The position numbers and the translations under genes are program-made. DNA of 64,000 nt from a bacterium (GTDB lineage Bacteria; Planctomycetota; UBA1135; UBA2386): NCBI GenBank assembly GCA_030432695.1, contig JAUILN010000016.1:62001-126000 (forward strand). Direction: 5' to 3'. This document shows, one piece after another, positions 44,801-53,203 of the stretch. Within the stretch, counting starts at the first letter, position 1. Every line of letters starts with the position of its first letter. Below the pieces are notes generated by a model. That model was given only the letters and a program-made list of their open reading frames with translations. It did not search any database and had not been told where the DNA came from.

Positions 44801-46654
44801 TCCGGCGCATTCCTCCGCCGCCACGTGCCGGCCAAGGACGGCCTGCCGGCGTTCGACGAGTTCAGCGGCGCCGCGTTGATCCGCACCGAGGCACTGACCC
44901 TGTCGGCGATGGGGTCGTACGCGAAGGTGAACGGCCAGCCCTCGCTGTTCCTCTACGCGGTGCTCGACTACCCGCTCGGCGGCCCGTCGTTCTTCTTCGT
45001 CACCGGTCTCGCCGCCGGCTTCGGCATCAACCGTGGGCTGGTCGTTCCCGATGTCGACCAGATCGAGCACTTCCCGCTGGTCGCCGACGCCGTGGCCGGG
45101 GCAGCCGCGCTCTCGCCAGCCGAACTCCCCGAACGGCTGGAGCGCCTCGGCGAGTTCGTGCCGGTGCGCATCGGCGAGCTGTTCTTCGCGATCGGGATCA
45201 AGTTCAACTCGTTCAAGCTGATCGACTCGTTCGCGCTGCTGACCGTGTCGCTCGGCAAGAGCGTCGAAGTCAATCTGGTCGGCCTGTCGACGTTGGTCGT
45301 GCCCACGCCGGAAGCCGGCAAGGCCATCCCGCCGCTGGCGGTCGTGCAGATCGCCATCAAGGCCACCTACGCGCCCGACGCCGGGCTCCTGGCGGTGCGC
45401 GCCCAGCTCACCTCCGCCAGCTACGTGTTCTCGCCCGACTGCCGGCTGCAGGGCGGCTTCGCGTTCTTCAGCTGGTTCTCGGGTCCGCACGCCGGCGACT
45501 TCGTCGCGACCTTCGGCGGCTACCACCCGCGGTTCAAGGCGCCCGCCCACTACCCGCAGGTGCCGCGCGTCGGCTTCCTCTGGAAGGTCGACAGCCACCT
45601 GACGGTGAAGGGCAGCGCGTACTACGCGCTCACTGCCCACGCGCTGATGGCCGGTGGCAGCCTGGAGTGCTCGTACCGCCGCGGCTCGCTCGAGGCCTGG
45701 TTCAAGGCCGGCGCGGACTTCCTGATCGCCTGGAAGCCATACCACTACGACGCCCACCTCTACGTCGGCATCGGCGCGTCGCTCGACACCTGGCTCGGCA
45801 AGATCTCGGTCAACGTCGGTGCCGACGTCCACGTCTGGGGTCCGGAGTTCGCCGGCGTGGCCGAGGTCGATGTCTGGGTCACCACGGTCACCGTCTCGTT
45901 CGGCGATGGCAGCCCGGCACTCCCGCCACCGATCGACTGGAAGACCTTCGAAGAGTCGTTCCTGCCGGCCCGCGACCAGGTCTGTGCGATCGCCGCCGCC
46001 GACGGCCTGGTGCAGACCCTCGAGATCCCCGAGCACCCGCCGCGGTGGATCCTCGATCCGACCGACTTCCGGGTGCTGGCGACCACGACGATCCCGGTGA
46101 AGCGCTCCGTGCGCGGCCTGACCGATCCCGTCGACGAGGTCGATGGCACGCTGCTGGGCATCGCTCCGATGGCGGTGCCCGCCGCAGGGTTCGCGTCCGA
46201 ACTGCGCGTCCGGGTCCTGCGCGGCACCGAGGACGTCACCGAGGGCTTCGATCTCCGCCCGATCCGCAAGGGCGTGCCCGCAGCGCTGTGGGGCCTGCGA
46301 CGCCAGCCGGACCTCAACGGGGCCGCGCAGATCAGCAACCGCCTGCACGGCTTCGAGCTGGTGCCCCTGAACCCCCCGCGCGCCGGCGCGACCGAGTCGA
46401 TCCCGACCAGCTCACTCCGCGACGAGCGCACCGACGTCGATCCCCTGGAGCCCCGCGCCACGGCGCTCGGGCTGACCTTCATCGAACTCTCCGACGCCGA
46501 CCGGCGCGAGGCCATCCGAGCCTCGCGTGCGACCACCGACGCGCATCGGACCGCCCTCCTCGAGGCGTTGGGAGTCCCGACCGACAGCGCCGCGACCGCG
46601 CTCCCGATCGAGGACTTCCTGATCGCCCCCGGCATCGCCGGCACGCTGCACTGA
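41828..46654 (+). CDS. DUF6603-like giant beta-rich protein
   Basis: 1608 aa with no signal peptide. The C-terminal third carries what I recognise as the DUF6603 signature: AFFSWFSGPHAGDFVATFGG, YHPRF (1232-1236), the Ala-Pro-Tyr-Pro run after it, RVGFLWKVDSHLTVKGSAYY, ALMAGGSLE, and DFLIAWKPYHYDA. The N-terminal two thirds consist of repeated amphipathic beta-strand patterns alternating hydrophobic residues, suggestive of a long beta-sheet or solenoid. DUF6603 proteins are uncharacterised. A purine-rich AAAGGGA precedes the ATG. Spacing is 27 bp to the gene before and 20 bp to the gene after. It is probably the largest structural element of the assembly. Confidence 0.82.
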   Translation: MDRTELDALHAKLRSAPDKLRFDARSLGLTDVADVWSSLLRSTALDIDAASVSEQDDAGNFRVTGRVATMLGFIDTTVELSFFVVSIGDEAPQEDLHCAIRGTGPGTTWRLDAFFPDLQPSPGNQHAPNHDHPLANVTLEDVSWALSSHDFEAPLRGRTTLTEPLSFADHPLRAGLSLAADFPTTGAAFEPLRKLLPAFPDSLQILAAISPLDDTEIGILLRADLQGATLALSNDLSLSVTGFQIESGLSAGAGIPPTFALGTRLEHPDVELDLLAELDLADRSLRIAGRFADQGAFSIADLAALLKLRDGPLQALFPDADAGAFGSLGLRHLEFACDLDPLRVSRLGFSVTTERPWQIFDERVKVTPAFVFEIDGPGGDDQQITARIDGSWNLAGTLFATRAELAGGSFHAAMLPNQVLDVGAALRALDPGLPIPELRIDAAEFRGNVHSGDFAVLLGASELLRLDFAETALEVRDVVFRAARTGGTKSLEFGGSLDFAGTLIQLHAIRKGSAGWQMDGLIRFDEDDTLVSLVQSVLTRFHAGAASSALDSLPEALRSLRVEMLSVRFDSGEKRLEARMRVGFELALGDHVTLRDFDALAVFDSTGLQSAHAETTLVLAGVPLTLRAAKHPEEGIVLSGSNASGEPIPVGTLMADLAARFGVAESFPPVLEGLTIDELDLRYASKSREVRVLCTGSLALAGEQRLTAGISIAIGGEGAERSATFAGHLELADHHRFDLQFHQEVEASWGIASYTAQVGPRADLTELVAAWLPDQLPLPRVEVALQGAFLLLRSAPKSPGSTEKRRSVLFGVALATEFDLGKLPLAGEALGTVSIDDMRLLVATAAFDAKALAVLREMALPALAGLHAEKLDRGLHASARLQLGTRELPLDVGLATTEDDPDPAPKTVPATPDSDVKWFAVDRTVGPVHLGRVGLRYRDGELWFLLDASLSALGLTLSLDGLAAGSPLDRFAPRFDLEGLGLTYEKGPVAISGAFLRRHVPAKDGLPAFDEFSGAALIRTEALTLSAMGSYAKVNGQPSLFLYAVLDYPLGGPSFFFVTGLAAGFGINRGLVVPDVDQIEHFPLVADAVAGAAALSPAELPERLERLGEFVPVRIGELFFAIGIKFNSFKLIDSFALLTVSLGKSVEVNLVGLSTLVVPTPEAGKAIPPLAVVQIAIKATYAPDAGLLAVRAQLTSASYVFSPDCRLQGGFAFFSWFSGPHAGDFVATFGGYHPRFKAPAHYPQVPRVGFLWKVDSHLTVKGSAYYALTAHALMAGGSLECSYRRGSLEAWFKAGADFLIAWKPYHYDAHLYVGIGASLDTWLGKISVNVGADVHVWGPEFAGVAEVDVWVTTVTVSFGDGSPALPPPIDWKTFEESFLPARDQVCAIAAADGLVQTLEIPEHPPRWILDPTDFRVLATTTIPVKRSVRGLTDPVDEVDGTLLGIAPMAVPAAGFASELRVRVLRGTEDVTEGFDLRPIRKGVPAALWGLRRQPDLNGAAQISNRLHGFELVPLNPPRAGATESIPTSSLRDERTDVDPLEPRATALGLTFIELSDADRREAIRASRATTDAHRTALLEALGVPTDSAATALPIEDFLIAPGIAGTLH

Positions 46655-46674
46655 TCCTGGGAACCCGATCCAGC

Positions 46675-48528
46675 ATGACCGATCCCACCCCCACCGGTCC
46701 CGACCTCCAGGACGGCACACTCCGGTTCCTCGGCTTCCACGAGCCGCCGCTCGACGCCGGCCACTACCGGATCGAGGTCGAGCAGACCCTCGAGGTGACC
46801 CCACCGCGCGGCGCTCCGCGTCGGGAGTCCATTCCGCGCACGGTCCGCGAGTTCTCGATCGCCGGGCCGAAGTTCGTGCTGGACCCGGCCCAGGTGGTGG
46901 GCGTCTTCCCGCCACCCGGCAGCGAGGGCGACCACGGCTTCGTGCTGCCCCACGTGGTCCTCCGACGCAGCACCCTGCCCTGGGAGCGATCCCCGGGCGT
47001 CGACGGTTCCCGGAGCTGGCTGGCGCTGCTGGTGTTCGATGCCGACCACGCCCCTGAACCGAAGGCCCTGCCGCTGGGCCAGCTCCTGGAGCGGCCCGAG
47101 TTCCGCGGTGCTCGCGACGACACCCTGGAGCCCCACGATCGACAAGTGAAGATCCTGGAGTTCGACCGCACCACCGCCGCGGCCTTGCTGCCGACCGCCG
47201 CGGACCTGCACTGGCTCGCGCATGTGCGCGCCGACGATCAGGGTGTCGCATCGGCGGTGGTCCTCGCCAATCGCCTGCCGAAGGCCGACGGCGACAGTGT
47301 CGTCCATCTGGTGTCGATCGAGGGCTGCTACGACGAGCGGGGTCTCGCCGCGTCGCGCTTCCCTGGCCCCACCGCGACGCTCGTGTCCCTGCATTCCTGG
47401 AAGTTCGCGTGCCTGTCACCGGAGCTTAGCTTCCGCGGCCTGCTCGAGAACCTGGACACCGCGCCGTGCGACCTCCGCAGGGCGGCACCGACCGACGCGG
47501 TCGACGCGCGCCTGGCCGACGGCCGCATCCCGCTTCCGCACCATCTGCGGAACGGTCAGCGGACGACCTCGTGGTATCGCTCCCCGCTTGCCGCGCGGCG
47601 GATCGACACCGAGCTGCGCCTGCCGGCACGGACCGCCGACGAGCTGCTGCGCTTCGAGCCCGACACCGGACTGCTCGATACCAGCTACGCCGCCGCCTGG
47701 GAACTCGGCCGCCTGCTCGCGCTCCGCGACACCGCCTTCGCGCTCGAGCTGTTCAAGTGGAAGCGCAGCCACACCCGCTCGCTCCGCGCCGCGCGGCAGC
47801 GCCTGTTCCATGCGCACCTGCCGCAGCCGACCGGCGAGCGCTCGCCGGACGATCCGCCGGGCACCGTGCTCGAGTGGTTCGCCAGACTCGACCGCCTCGA
47901 AGGCATTCCGTTCCCGTACCTGGTTCCGGATCCGGACCTGCTGCCGCCGGAATCGCTGCGTTGGTTCCACGTCGATCCGTCGTGGATCCAGTGCATGAAG
48001 GACGGCGCCTTCAGCATCGGCCGCGTCACGCAGACCGACCTCTCGACCCCGCTACCCAGTCAGAGCGACCACTCCGAGCCCGCTCGGACCGGCGTGTTGC
48101 TGCGCTCACGTGCCGTGGCCGGCTGGCCCGACCTGCTGGTCGACGGCTATGGCACGCCCGGCGCCGACGATCTGCTCCCGGCGATCCGGGTCGAGCGCCT
48201 GGGTGACGACACGCTCTTGTGCCTGTTCGCCGGCACGCTGGAGATCATCGACTTCCGTCAGAAGCCCGAGCGCGTCCACTTCGGTATCGACGCTCCGGAC
48301 GAGCAGCACGACTTGCCATACAAGGAGCTCCGCAACCGCGCCGACGGCACCGTGGAGCGCACGGTACCCGTGCCCTGGCGGGGCGCCACCGAGCAGCGCG
48401 TCGTCGACTTCCAGCAACTCGCCACGTCGATCGACAGGAGCCTCGGCCGCGCATCGTTCGCGCTGCACATGGTCGAGGGCACTACCCGAGTCCGCTTCCG
48501 TCGCGGGAGCCTCTTGGGCACAGCGTGA
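46675..48528 (+). CDS. Uncharacterised protein, last gene of the DUF6603/S74 cluster
   Basis: 617 aa, no signal peptide or membrane helix. Landmarks: WLALLVFDAD (about 115-124), LAHVRADDQG (181-190), HLVSIEGCYDERGL, WYRSPLA (300-306), LDTSYAAAWELGRLLAL, IPFPYLVPDPDLLPPESLRW, and FALHMVEGTTRVRF near the end. These blocks resemble an uncharacterised bacterial family from memory, but I cannot give it a name. Its closeness to the DUF6603 gene (20 bp) supports joint function. A hairpin 21 bp after its stop may end the operon. Cellular role unknown. Confidence 0.75.
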   Translation: MTDPTPTGPDLQDGTLRFLGFHEPPLDAGHYRIEVEQTLEVTPPRGAPRRESIPRTVREFSIAGPKFVLDPAQVVGVFPPPGSEGDHGFVLPHVVLRRSTLPWERSPGVDGSRSWLALLVFDADHAPEPKALPLGQLLERPEFRGARDDTLEPHDRQVKILEFDRTTAAALLPTAADLHWLAHVRADDQGVASAVVLANRLPKADGDSVVHLVSIEGCYDERGLAASRFPGPTATLVSLHSWKFACLSPELSFRGLLENLDTAPCDLRRAAPTDAVDARLADGRIPLPHHLRNGQRTTSWYRSPLAARRIDTELRLPARTADELLRFEPDTGLLDTSYAAAWELGRLLALRDTAFALELFKWKRSHTRSLRAARQRLFHAHLPQPTGERSPDDPPGTVLEWFARLDRLEGIPFPYLVPDPDLLPPESLRWFHVDPSWIQCMKDGAFSIGRVTQTDLSTPLPSQSDHSEPARTGVLLRSRAVAGWPDLLVDGYGTPGADDLLPAIRVERLGDDTLLCLFAGTLEIIDFRQKPERVHFGIDAPDEQHDLPYKELRNRADGTVERTVPVPWRGATEQRVVDFQQLATSIDRSLGRASFALHMVEGTTRVRFRRGSLLGTA

Positions 48529-48548
48529 CCCTGCCAGGCAGTCGGTTT

Positions 48549-48570
48549 GACGACTCACCTCGGAGTCGTC
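48549..48570. terminator. Hairpin at the end of the large-protein cluster
   Basis: Perfect 8-bp stem GACGACTC / GAGTCGTC with a 6-nt loop, starting 21 bp after the last cluster gene and 13 bp before the next ATG. No T tract follows, so termination strength is uncertain. Confidence 0.5.
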
Positions 48571-48582
48571 ACGATCTGCTGC

Positions 48583-49656
48583 ATGAGCGAGGAGACCGAG
48601 ACGGAGATCGAAGCCGGGGACGCGCCCGGCACCTGCCCCGAGTGCGGCGCCAGCAATCCGCCGGACGCGAAGTTCTGCGAGAGCTGCGGAGTGACGCTGG
48701 CGACGAAGCGGCGGAAGGGCACCGGCAAGGCCGCGCGCCGGACCTCCGACCGGGATCGTCGGAGCGCCGAGAAGCAGCTCGGGGTCAAGCACCTGATGAC
48801 CAGCGCGCGGTCGACGATCGCCAACGCGCGGGTCTACCTGTCGGTGCTCGGCGCGGTGATGGCGCTGCTCGGCCTGCTCGTCGACGAGCCGCTGGCCAAG
48901 GGAATCTTGCTGGGACTCGCCGGCGCGTTCCTGATCGGCGCCTGGCTTCTGCCGAAGGCGCCGCTGCCGGGCTTCGTCGCGATGGCGGGGCTGATGACCG
49001 TGTTCATCGCCCTGATCCTGATCGGTGGCGGCTTCCCGGCCTGGTGGATGTGGCTGATGGCGATCAGCCTGTGGGCCGCGGTGCCGCGGATCGCCCGCGC
49101 CTCGCGCGTCGTCCGCGAGAACCGCGACGTGCTCGGCGACGACGCCTTCACCAGTACGACCACCCGACTGAAGCGGGAGCGTCGGGAGCGCGGCGAGGGC
49201 CCCAGTCAGGCCCGGACCCGGGCCCGTGAACGCCGGGTCGCGGAAAGCGCGGGCCGCGGCAGATCGATGGCGATCATCGCGGCCGGCATCGTGGTGGGGA
49301 TCGCCGTGGTGGTCGCGGTCGTGCAGATGGCAGCCGCAGGCGAGACGATCGACGTGCGCGCGACGGAGCTTCGCGAGCACTGGAACGCCGACCGGCACGA
49401 CCACGTCGCCGCGATGATGCTGCCCGACCGCCGCCGCGAGTTCTGGCCGAAGATCGAGCGCGTGCTCAACCGCGAGGGTTGGGACGAGGACCTACCGAGG
49501 ATCGGCGAGCCGAAGTTCGTGGAGCGCCACGACCAGCGTGCGATCGTCGTCTTCGCGATCGAGGGCCGGACCGGAGCGTCGGTGAAGACCTATTGGAACC
49601 TCGAAAACACGCTCTGGAAGCTGTACTCGATCCACTTCACCGGCCTGCGCGACTGA
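48583..49656 (+). CDS. Zinc-ribbon membrane protein
   Basis: About 357 aa. An N-terminal zinc ribbon CPECGASNPPDAKFCESCG (about 18-36) is followed by a basic linker, four hydrophobic helices between about 86 and 170, a basic cytoplasmic loop (RLKRERRERGEG) and a further helix (AIIAAGIVVGIAVVVAVVQM, about 228-247). The last 100 residues are a globular extracytoplasmic domain ending NTLWKLYSIHFTGLRD, resembling small DUF4878-like or NTF2-like domains. Function is unknown. The next gene also starts with a zinc ribbon, so the two may be co-regulated or cooperate. Confidence 0.72.
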   Translation: MSEETETEIEAGDAPGTCPECGASNPPDAKFCESCGVTLATKRRKGTGKAARRTSDRDRRSAEKQLGVKHLMTSARSTIANARVYLSVLGAVMALLGLLVDEPLAKGILLGLAGAFLIGAWLLPKAPLPGFVAMAGLMTVFIALILIGGGFPAWWMWLMAISLWAAVPRIARASRVVRENRDVLGDDAFTSTTTRLKRERRERGEGPSQARTRARERRVAESAGRGRSMAIIAAGIVVGIAVVVAVVQMAAAGETIDVRATELREHWNADRHDHVAAMMLPDRRREFWPKIERVLNREGWDEDLPRIGEPKFVERHDQRAIVVFAIEGRTGASVKTYWNLENTLWKLYSIHFTGLRD

Positions 49657-49679
49657 CGGCATCCAGACCCGCGCACCCG

Positions 49680-50435
49680 ATGGCGATCCGGTTCTGCCCC
49701 CACTGCGAGATCAGCCTCCGCGCCGAGGCGCGGTTCTGCGGGCACTGCGGCCGGCCCGCTCCCAGGCGACTCGACGTCGACGTGGTGCGGGACGAGATCC
49801 GACGGGACCGCCGGCACCTGCGCGCCGTGGTCACGGTGTTCGTCGGCACTCTGCTGGCACTGTGGCTCGCCGGGCTGCCGTTCGACGAGGCTGAAGAGTC
49901 GGCCGGCCAGGCGCTGACCAGCTTCGCGCTGCAACTCGCGGTCGGCGTTCTGGCCTGCGTCGTCGTCGGCGGTCCGCAGCAGTTCGCGGCGACGTTGCGC
50001 GCCAGCCTCGCTGGCCGGCCCGATCTCCGCTCCATGGCCCTGGCTGTGCCCGTCGGCGTCGCGAGTTACCTGGCCGGTGTGGCATGGATCGGGCTCCTGA
50101 TCGCTGCCGTCGGAGCCGAGCCTGGAGAGACCGACGCACTCCCGCTCTGGATGATCCTGGCCGTGGTGGTCGGCGCACCGCTGGTCGAGGAATGGATCGA
50201 CCGTGGCGTGCTCTGGCACATCGCGACGCCCCTGGCTGGCGAGCGCGGTGCGGTGTGGATCACCGCGACGCTGTTCGCCCTGATGCACGGACTCAACGGA
50301 GGCTTCGTGCTCGAGCTGCCGCACCGGTTCGTGGCGGGCCTCCTGTTTGGTTGGTTGCGCCTGCGATCGGGCAGCCTCCTGCCATCGATCGCGGCGCACA
50401 TGCTGGTCAACGGTCTGGCGGTCGGGTTCGGCTGA
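49680..50435 (+). CDS. CPBP (CAAX/bacteriocin-type) intramembrane metalloprotease with zinc ribbon
   Basis: About 251 aa. Zinc ribbon CPHCEISLRAEARFCGHCG (6-24), then six or so membrane helices. The CPBP motifs are present: EEWIDR with Glu170-Glu171 and Arg175, then ATLFALMHG, and finally AHMLVN near the C-terminus, giving the usual Glu-Glu and His ligands. These proteases cleave prenylated or other membrane peptides and are often linked to peptide export or immunity. Starts 23 bp after the other zinc-ribbon gene and is probably in the same operon. A substrate is not evident. Confidence 0.9.
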   Translation: MAIRFCPHCEISLRAEARFCGHCGRPAPRRLDVDVVRDEIRRDRRHLRAVVTVFVGTLLALWLAGLPFDEAEESAGQALTSFALQLAVGVLACVVVGGPQQFAATLRASLAGRPDLRSMALAVPVGVASYLAGVAWIGLLIAAVGAEPGETDALPLWMILAVVVGAPLVEEWIDRGVLWHIATPLAGERGAVWITATLFALMHGLNGGFVLELPHRFVAGLLFGWLRLRSGSLLPSIAAHMLVNGLAVGFG

Positions 50436-50510
50436 ACGACGCGGCCCCGGATCCGGAAGGCCACCCGGAATTCGCGACCGTTCCGCCCGTGGCCGGCATC
50501 CTGGTGGGCG

Positions 50511-52592
50511 ATGTCCGGCTCCCGCACCACGATCGACGACCTGCTGCTCCACGCTGGCTGGTTGCGGGGCCTCGCCCTGCAGCTCGCGGCCGATGCGCAT
50601 GGCGCCGAAGACGCGGTGCAGGACACGCTGCTGCAAGCGATGCGGCATCCGCCCGACGATCCCGCGCGGGCCAAGGGCTTCCTGGCGACCACGCTGCGCA
50701 ACGTGTTGGCCGGGCGCAGCCGTGCGGAGCGACGGCGGGCGCGGCACGAGTGGCATGCGGGGGAACACTGCGAGGCGGCGAGCCCTTCGGCAGCGGAGCT
50801 GGTGGAGCGCGCCGAACTGCACCAGGCGCTCGGCCGGTTGGTGCTGGAGCTCCCGGAGCCGCAGCGCGAGATCGTGCTGCGTCGTCACCAGCACGGCGAG
50901 GACGTCGCGGCGGTCGGCGCGGCGACGGGGCTGAGCCCGGACGCGGTGCGCGCCCACCTGCGCCGGGCCCGCGCCACGCTGCGCAAGCAGCTCGAACGCC
51001 AGGATCCCGACCTGGCGCGGACCTTCGCCGGGGTGACGGCAAGCGTGGGCGCGCTGCTGCGCGAGTTGCCTGAGTTCCCCGGTGCCACGACCGGCACGGC
51101 CGTCCCGACCGCCACCCTCACCACCCTCGGCCTGATGAACGCCAAGCTCTGGACCGCCCTCGCCGTCACTGCAGCCGTCGCGCTCGCCTGGGTCGCGTGG
51201 CCGCGCGCGGAGGACTCACAGCGGAGCCCAGTGGTTCCCGCCAGCGGTCCGGACGCTCGATTCGCTGCCGGAACATCCGATCCGAAACACGACGTCGGCC
51301 TGCGCACCGCGACCGGCGAACCCGCGATCCCCGAGCGCGGCGTGGTGGTCGCCGAACTCGCCACGGACTTCGTCCGCGAGGGTCGCCTGGTCGGGGTAGT
51401 ACCGGCGGCCCCGATCGATGCGCCGCTGGAGATCCGTTTCGACGGCCGGGTGGACGGAGTGCGCCGCGAGCACGAGGCGAGGATCCCGGTGCAGCCCGAC
51501 GGGCGGTTCCGGTTGGTGCTGCCGCCGTGGGCGAACGACTGCGAGCGCTTCGACCTACGGATCGACTTCCATGGACTGTGGTATTCCGACCTGACGAAGC
51601 GCTTCGAGGGGGAGCTGCAGCGCGACGCCTCGGAGTTGCTGCTGGAGGTGCAGCCGATCGGGATCGTCACGGGGCGGGTGGTGGACGGTGACGGCGAGCC
51701 GGTGGTGGCGGCGCGGATCGTGGCCATGGATCCCCGTGAGGCGGAGGATCCTGGCGAGATGACGACGCTATTCGGACAGACCAACAGCGGATCGGAAGGC
51801 GCCTTCCTCCTCAAGGTGCGATGCGAAGGCCCGACCATCCTCCTGGCGCTCCCGATGCAGGAAGCGTCGCTCAGTGGCCTCCGCCTCCAGATGATGCGAC
51901 CGGTGAACGAACAGGAGCTCGTCGCCGACGCGCCGGTGACGGACTGCAATGCGCATCGGGACGACCTGCTGCCGGCGTATCGCGAGGCCGAGATCGTGTT
52001 CGGCAGGCAGACCGATTTGGCCCCGATCGCGCTCGACGTGCCGAGCCCGATCACCGGCCGCGTGGTCGATCCGAAGGGTGACGGGATCCCCGGCCTCGGC
52101 GTCTGGTGGCTTCCCCAGGACGCACGGCGCTATGCCTACGTCGCCGGCCGCAACCTCGCTCTCTGGGACGACGACCGCGCGGGGTGGGCCTGGAGGGGGC
52201 TGTGCGGAGACGACGGGCGCTTCGGACTATGGGCCAATCCCGGCCGGCCGGGAGTCTGCCGGCCCTCGAAGATCGACGGCGGCAACCTCCCCTGGCTCAC
52301 TCCGGTCCCGGCCATCGCCCCGACCCATGTCGAGCTGCGACTCGAGCGAAGGGTGACCATCCGCCTGCTGCGCGACGGCGCACCCGTCGCGGACGTCCGA
52401 CTCAAGCCTCACCGAACGGGAGGATTCGAGCCGATCCCGCTCGTCACGGACGAGTCCGGAGAACTGCAGCTGTGGCTCCCGACGGAGGGCGAAGCCCGGC
52501 TCCTTCTGTCCCGCGGCCCCGGCGACAAGCTCTGGATCGACGCCCGCGAAGCCGACGACGACGGCCTCCTCGTCATCGACCTCGACGACTGA
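50511..52592 (+). CDS. ECF sigma factor fused to a membrane anchor and carboxypeptidase-regulatory-like domains
   Basis: About 693 aa, one continuous frame. Residues 1-165 are a sigma factor: HGAEDAVQDTLLQAM (region 2) and DVAAVGAATGLSPDAVRAHLRR (region 4, shortened here to its core). A linker and one transmembrane helix (about 211-230, AKLWTALAVTAAVALAWVAW) follow. The remaining 460 residues contain at least two carboxypeptidase-regulatory-like modules (VTGRVVDGDGEPVVAARIV at about 385 and ITGRVVDPKGDGIPGLGVWW at about 523). With the sigma part inside, the C-terminal half lies in the periplasm. This suggests a tethered sigma factor released by proteolysis; the CPBP protease gene 75 bp upstream is a possible partner. 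Tethered sigma factors occur in Planctomycetes; exact group not assigned. Confidence 0.88.
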   Translation: MSGSRTTIDDLLLHAGWLRGLALQLAADAHGAEDAVQDTLLQAMRHPPDDPARAKGFLATTLRNVLAGRSRAERRRARHEWHAGEHCEAASPSAAELVERAELHQALGRLVLELPEPQREIVLRRHQHGEDVAAVGAATGLSPDAVRAHLRRARATLRKQLERQDPDLARTFAGVTASVGALLRELPEFPGATTGTAVPTATLTTLGLMNAKLWTALAVTAAVALAWVAWPRAEDSQRSPVVPASGPDARFAAGTSDPKHDVGLRTATGEPAIPERGVVVAELATDFVREGRLVGVVPAAPIDAPLEIRFDGRVDGVRREHEARIPVQPDGRFRLVLPPWANDCERFDLRIDFHGLWYSDLTKRFEGELQRDASELLLEVQPIGIVTGRVVDGDGEPVVAARIVAMDPREAEDPGEMTTLFGQTNSGSEGAFLLKVRCEGPTILLALPMQEASLSGLRLQMMRPVNEQELVADAPVTDCNAHRDDLLPAYREAEIVFGRQTDLAPIALDVPSPITGRVVDPKGDGIPGLGVWWLPQDARRYAYVAGRNLALWDDDRAGWAWRGLCGDDGRFGLWANPGRPGVCRPSKIDGGNLPWLTPVPAIAPTHVELRLERRVTIRLLRDGAPVADVRLKPHRTGGFEPIPLVTDESGELQLWLPTEGEARLLLSRGPGDKLWIDAREADDDGLLVIDLDD

Positions 52593-52596
52593 CCGC

Positions 52597-52812
52597 CTAC
52601 CCAACCCGCCGCGGAGCACTCCGCCCCGCCGCCTTGCTCGCCTCCAGCAACTCCTTCAACTCCGCGACCACCTCCGGCCGCTCCGACCACAGATTCGTCG
52701 TCTCCCCCGGATCGACCTCCAGATCGTAGAGCTGCCCCGGCGCATCCGGATCGGTCTCCGGCAACGCATAGGGCAGCAGCCGCCCCCGGTCATTGTGATT
52801 CCGGCTTGACGT
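52597..52812 (-). pseudogene. 3' remnant of an arylsulfatase gene
   Basis: On the minus strand, ending at the TAG 52599-52597, about 70 codons read NDRGRLLPYALPETDPDAPG followed by QLYDLEVDPGETTNLWSERP and EVVAELKELLEASKA. This is the C-terminal signature of sulfatases of the sulfatase superfamily (LYDL...DPGET.NL). Upstream, no catalytic Cys/Ser-x-P-x-R region is found, so only the last part remains. The break lies near 52800, next to unrecognisable sequence and a transposase remnant. It probably marks a deletion or insertion event. Planctomycetes usually carry many sulfatases. Confidence 0.75.
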
Positions 52813-53203
52813 CCTCGTCGAGTGGCGGACCCATCGGCTCCTACTGGCTCACGCGTCGGCCCGGGCCCTCCTGGTCTACGACGCGTAGCTCGAGCAGCGC
52901 GGCGTCGCGATGGAGGACGTGCTGACGAAGATCGTGGTCGTGAGTCGTGGATCGTGGGGCCAGCTGCGCTTCGGCTCGCGCGACCGAGCGGTCGACGGAT
53001 GGTTCGCGAAGAGGCTGACGTGGCTCGTGATACGCCAGTCTCGCTGGGGATGGCGCGCGAGGTCCTAGAAAGCGCGGCGCACGACAGCCTGCAGCTTGGG
53101 ACGCCCGACTATGCCGCAGTCTGCTTGATCGCGGTGGCGGAAGGTGCGACCGGCAGCGCCCTTTCTTGAGGAATGCCTCCACGTCTCCCGGAGACATCGC
53201 GCT
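52813..53203. other. Unrecognised sequence between the sulfatase and transposase remnants
   Basis: About 390 bp. Both strands have frames open for 110 to 120 codons but none looks like a protein (high Arg and Pro, no conserved block). It is probably decayed DNA, perhaps from the same mobile element as the transposase remnant that follows. Confidence 0.4.

Noticed and set aside
42895..46674. N-terminal extension of the last cluster gene through the DUF6603 gene
   Set aside because: This is the other plus frame of the DUF6603 gene, Arg-rich and featureless; the real gene starts at the ATG at 46675.
30997..48528. Idea that the cluster is a contractile injection system or prophage
   Set aside because: No sheath, tube, baseplate, AAA+ assembly ATPase, capsid, terminase or lysis gene is seen; only the S74 fibre domain is phage-like.
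52813..53203. Open frames on both strands between the remnants
   Set aside because: Neither product has conserved blocks or normal composition; both look like chance frames in GC-rich decayed DNA.
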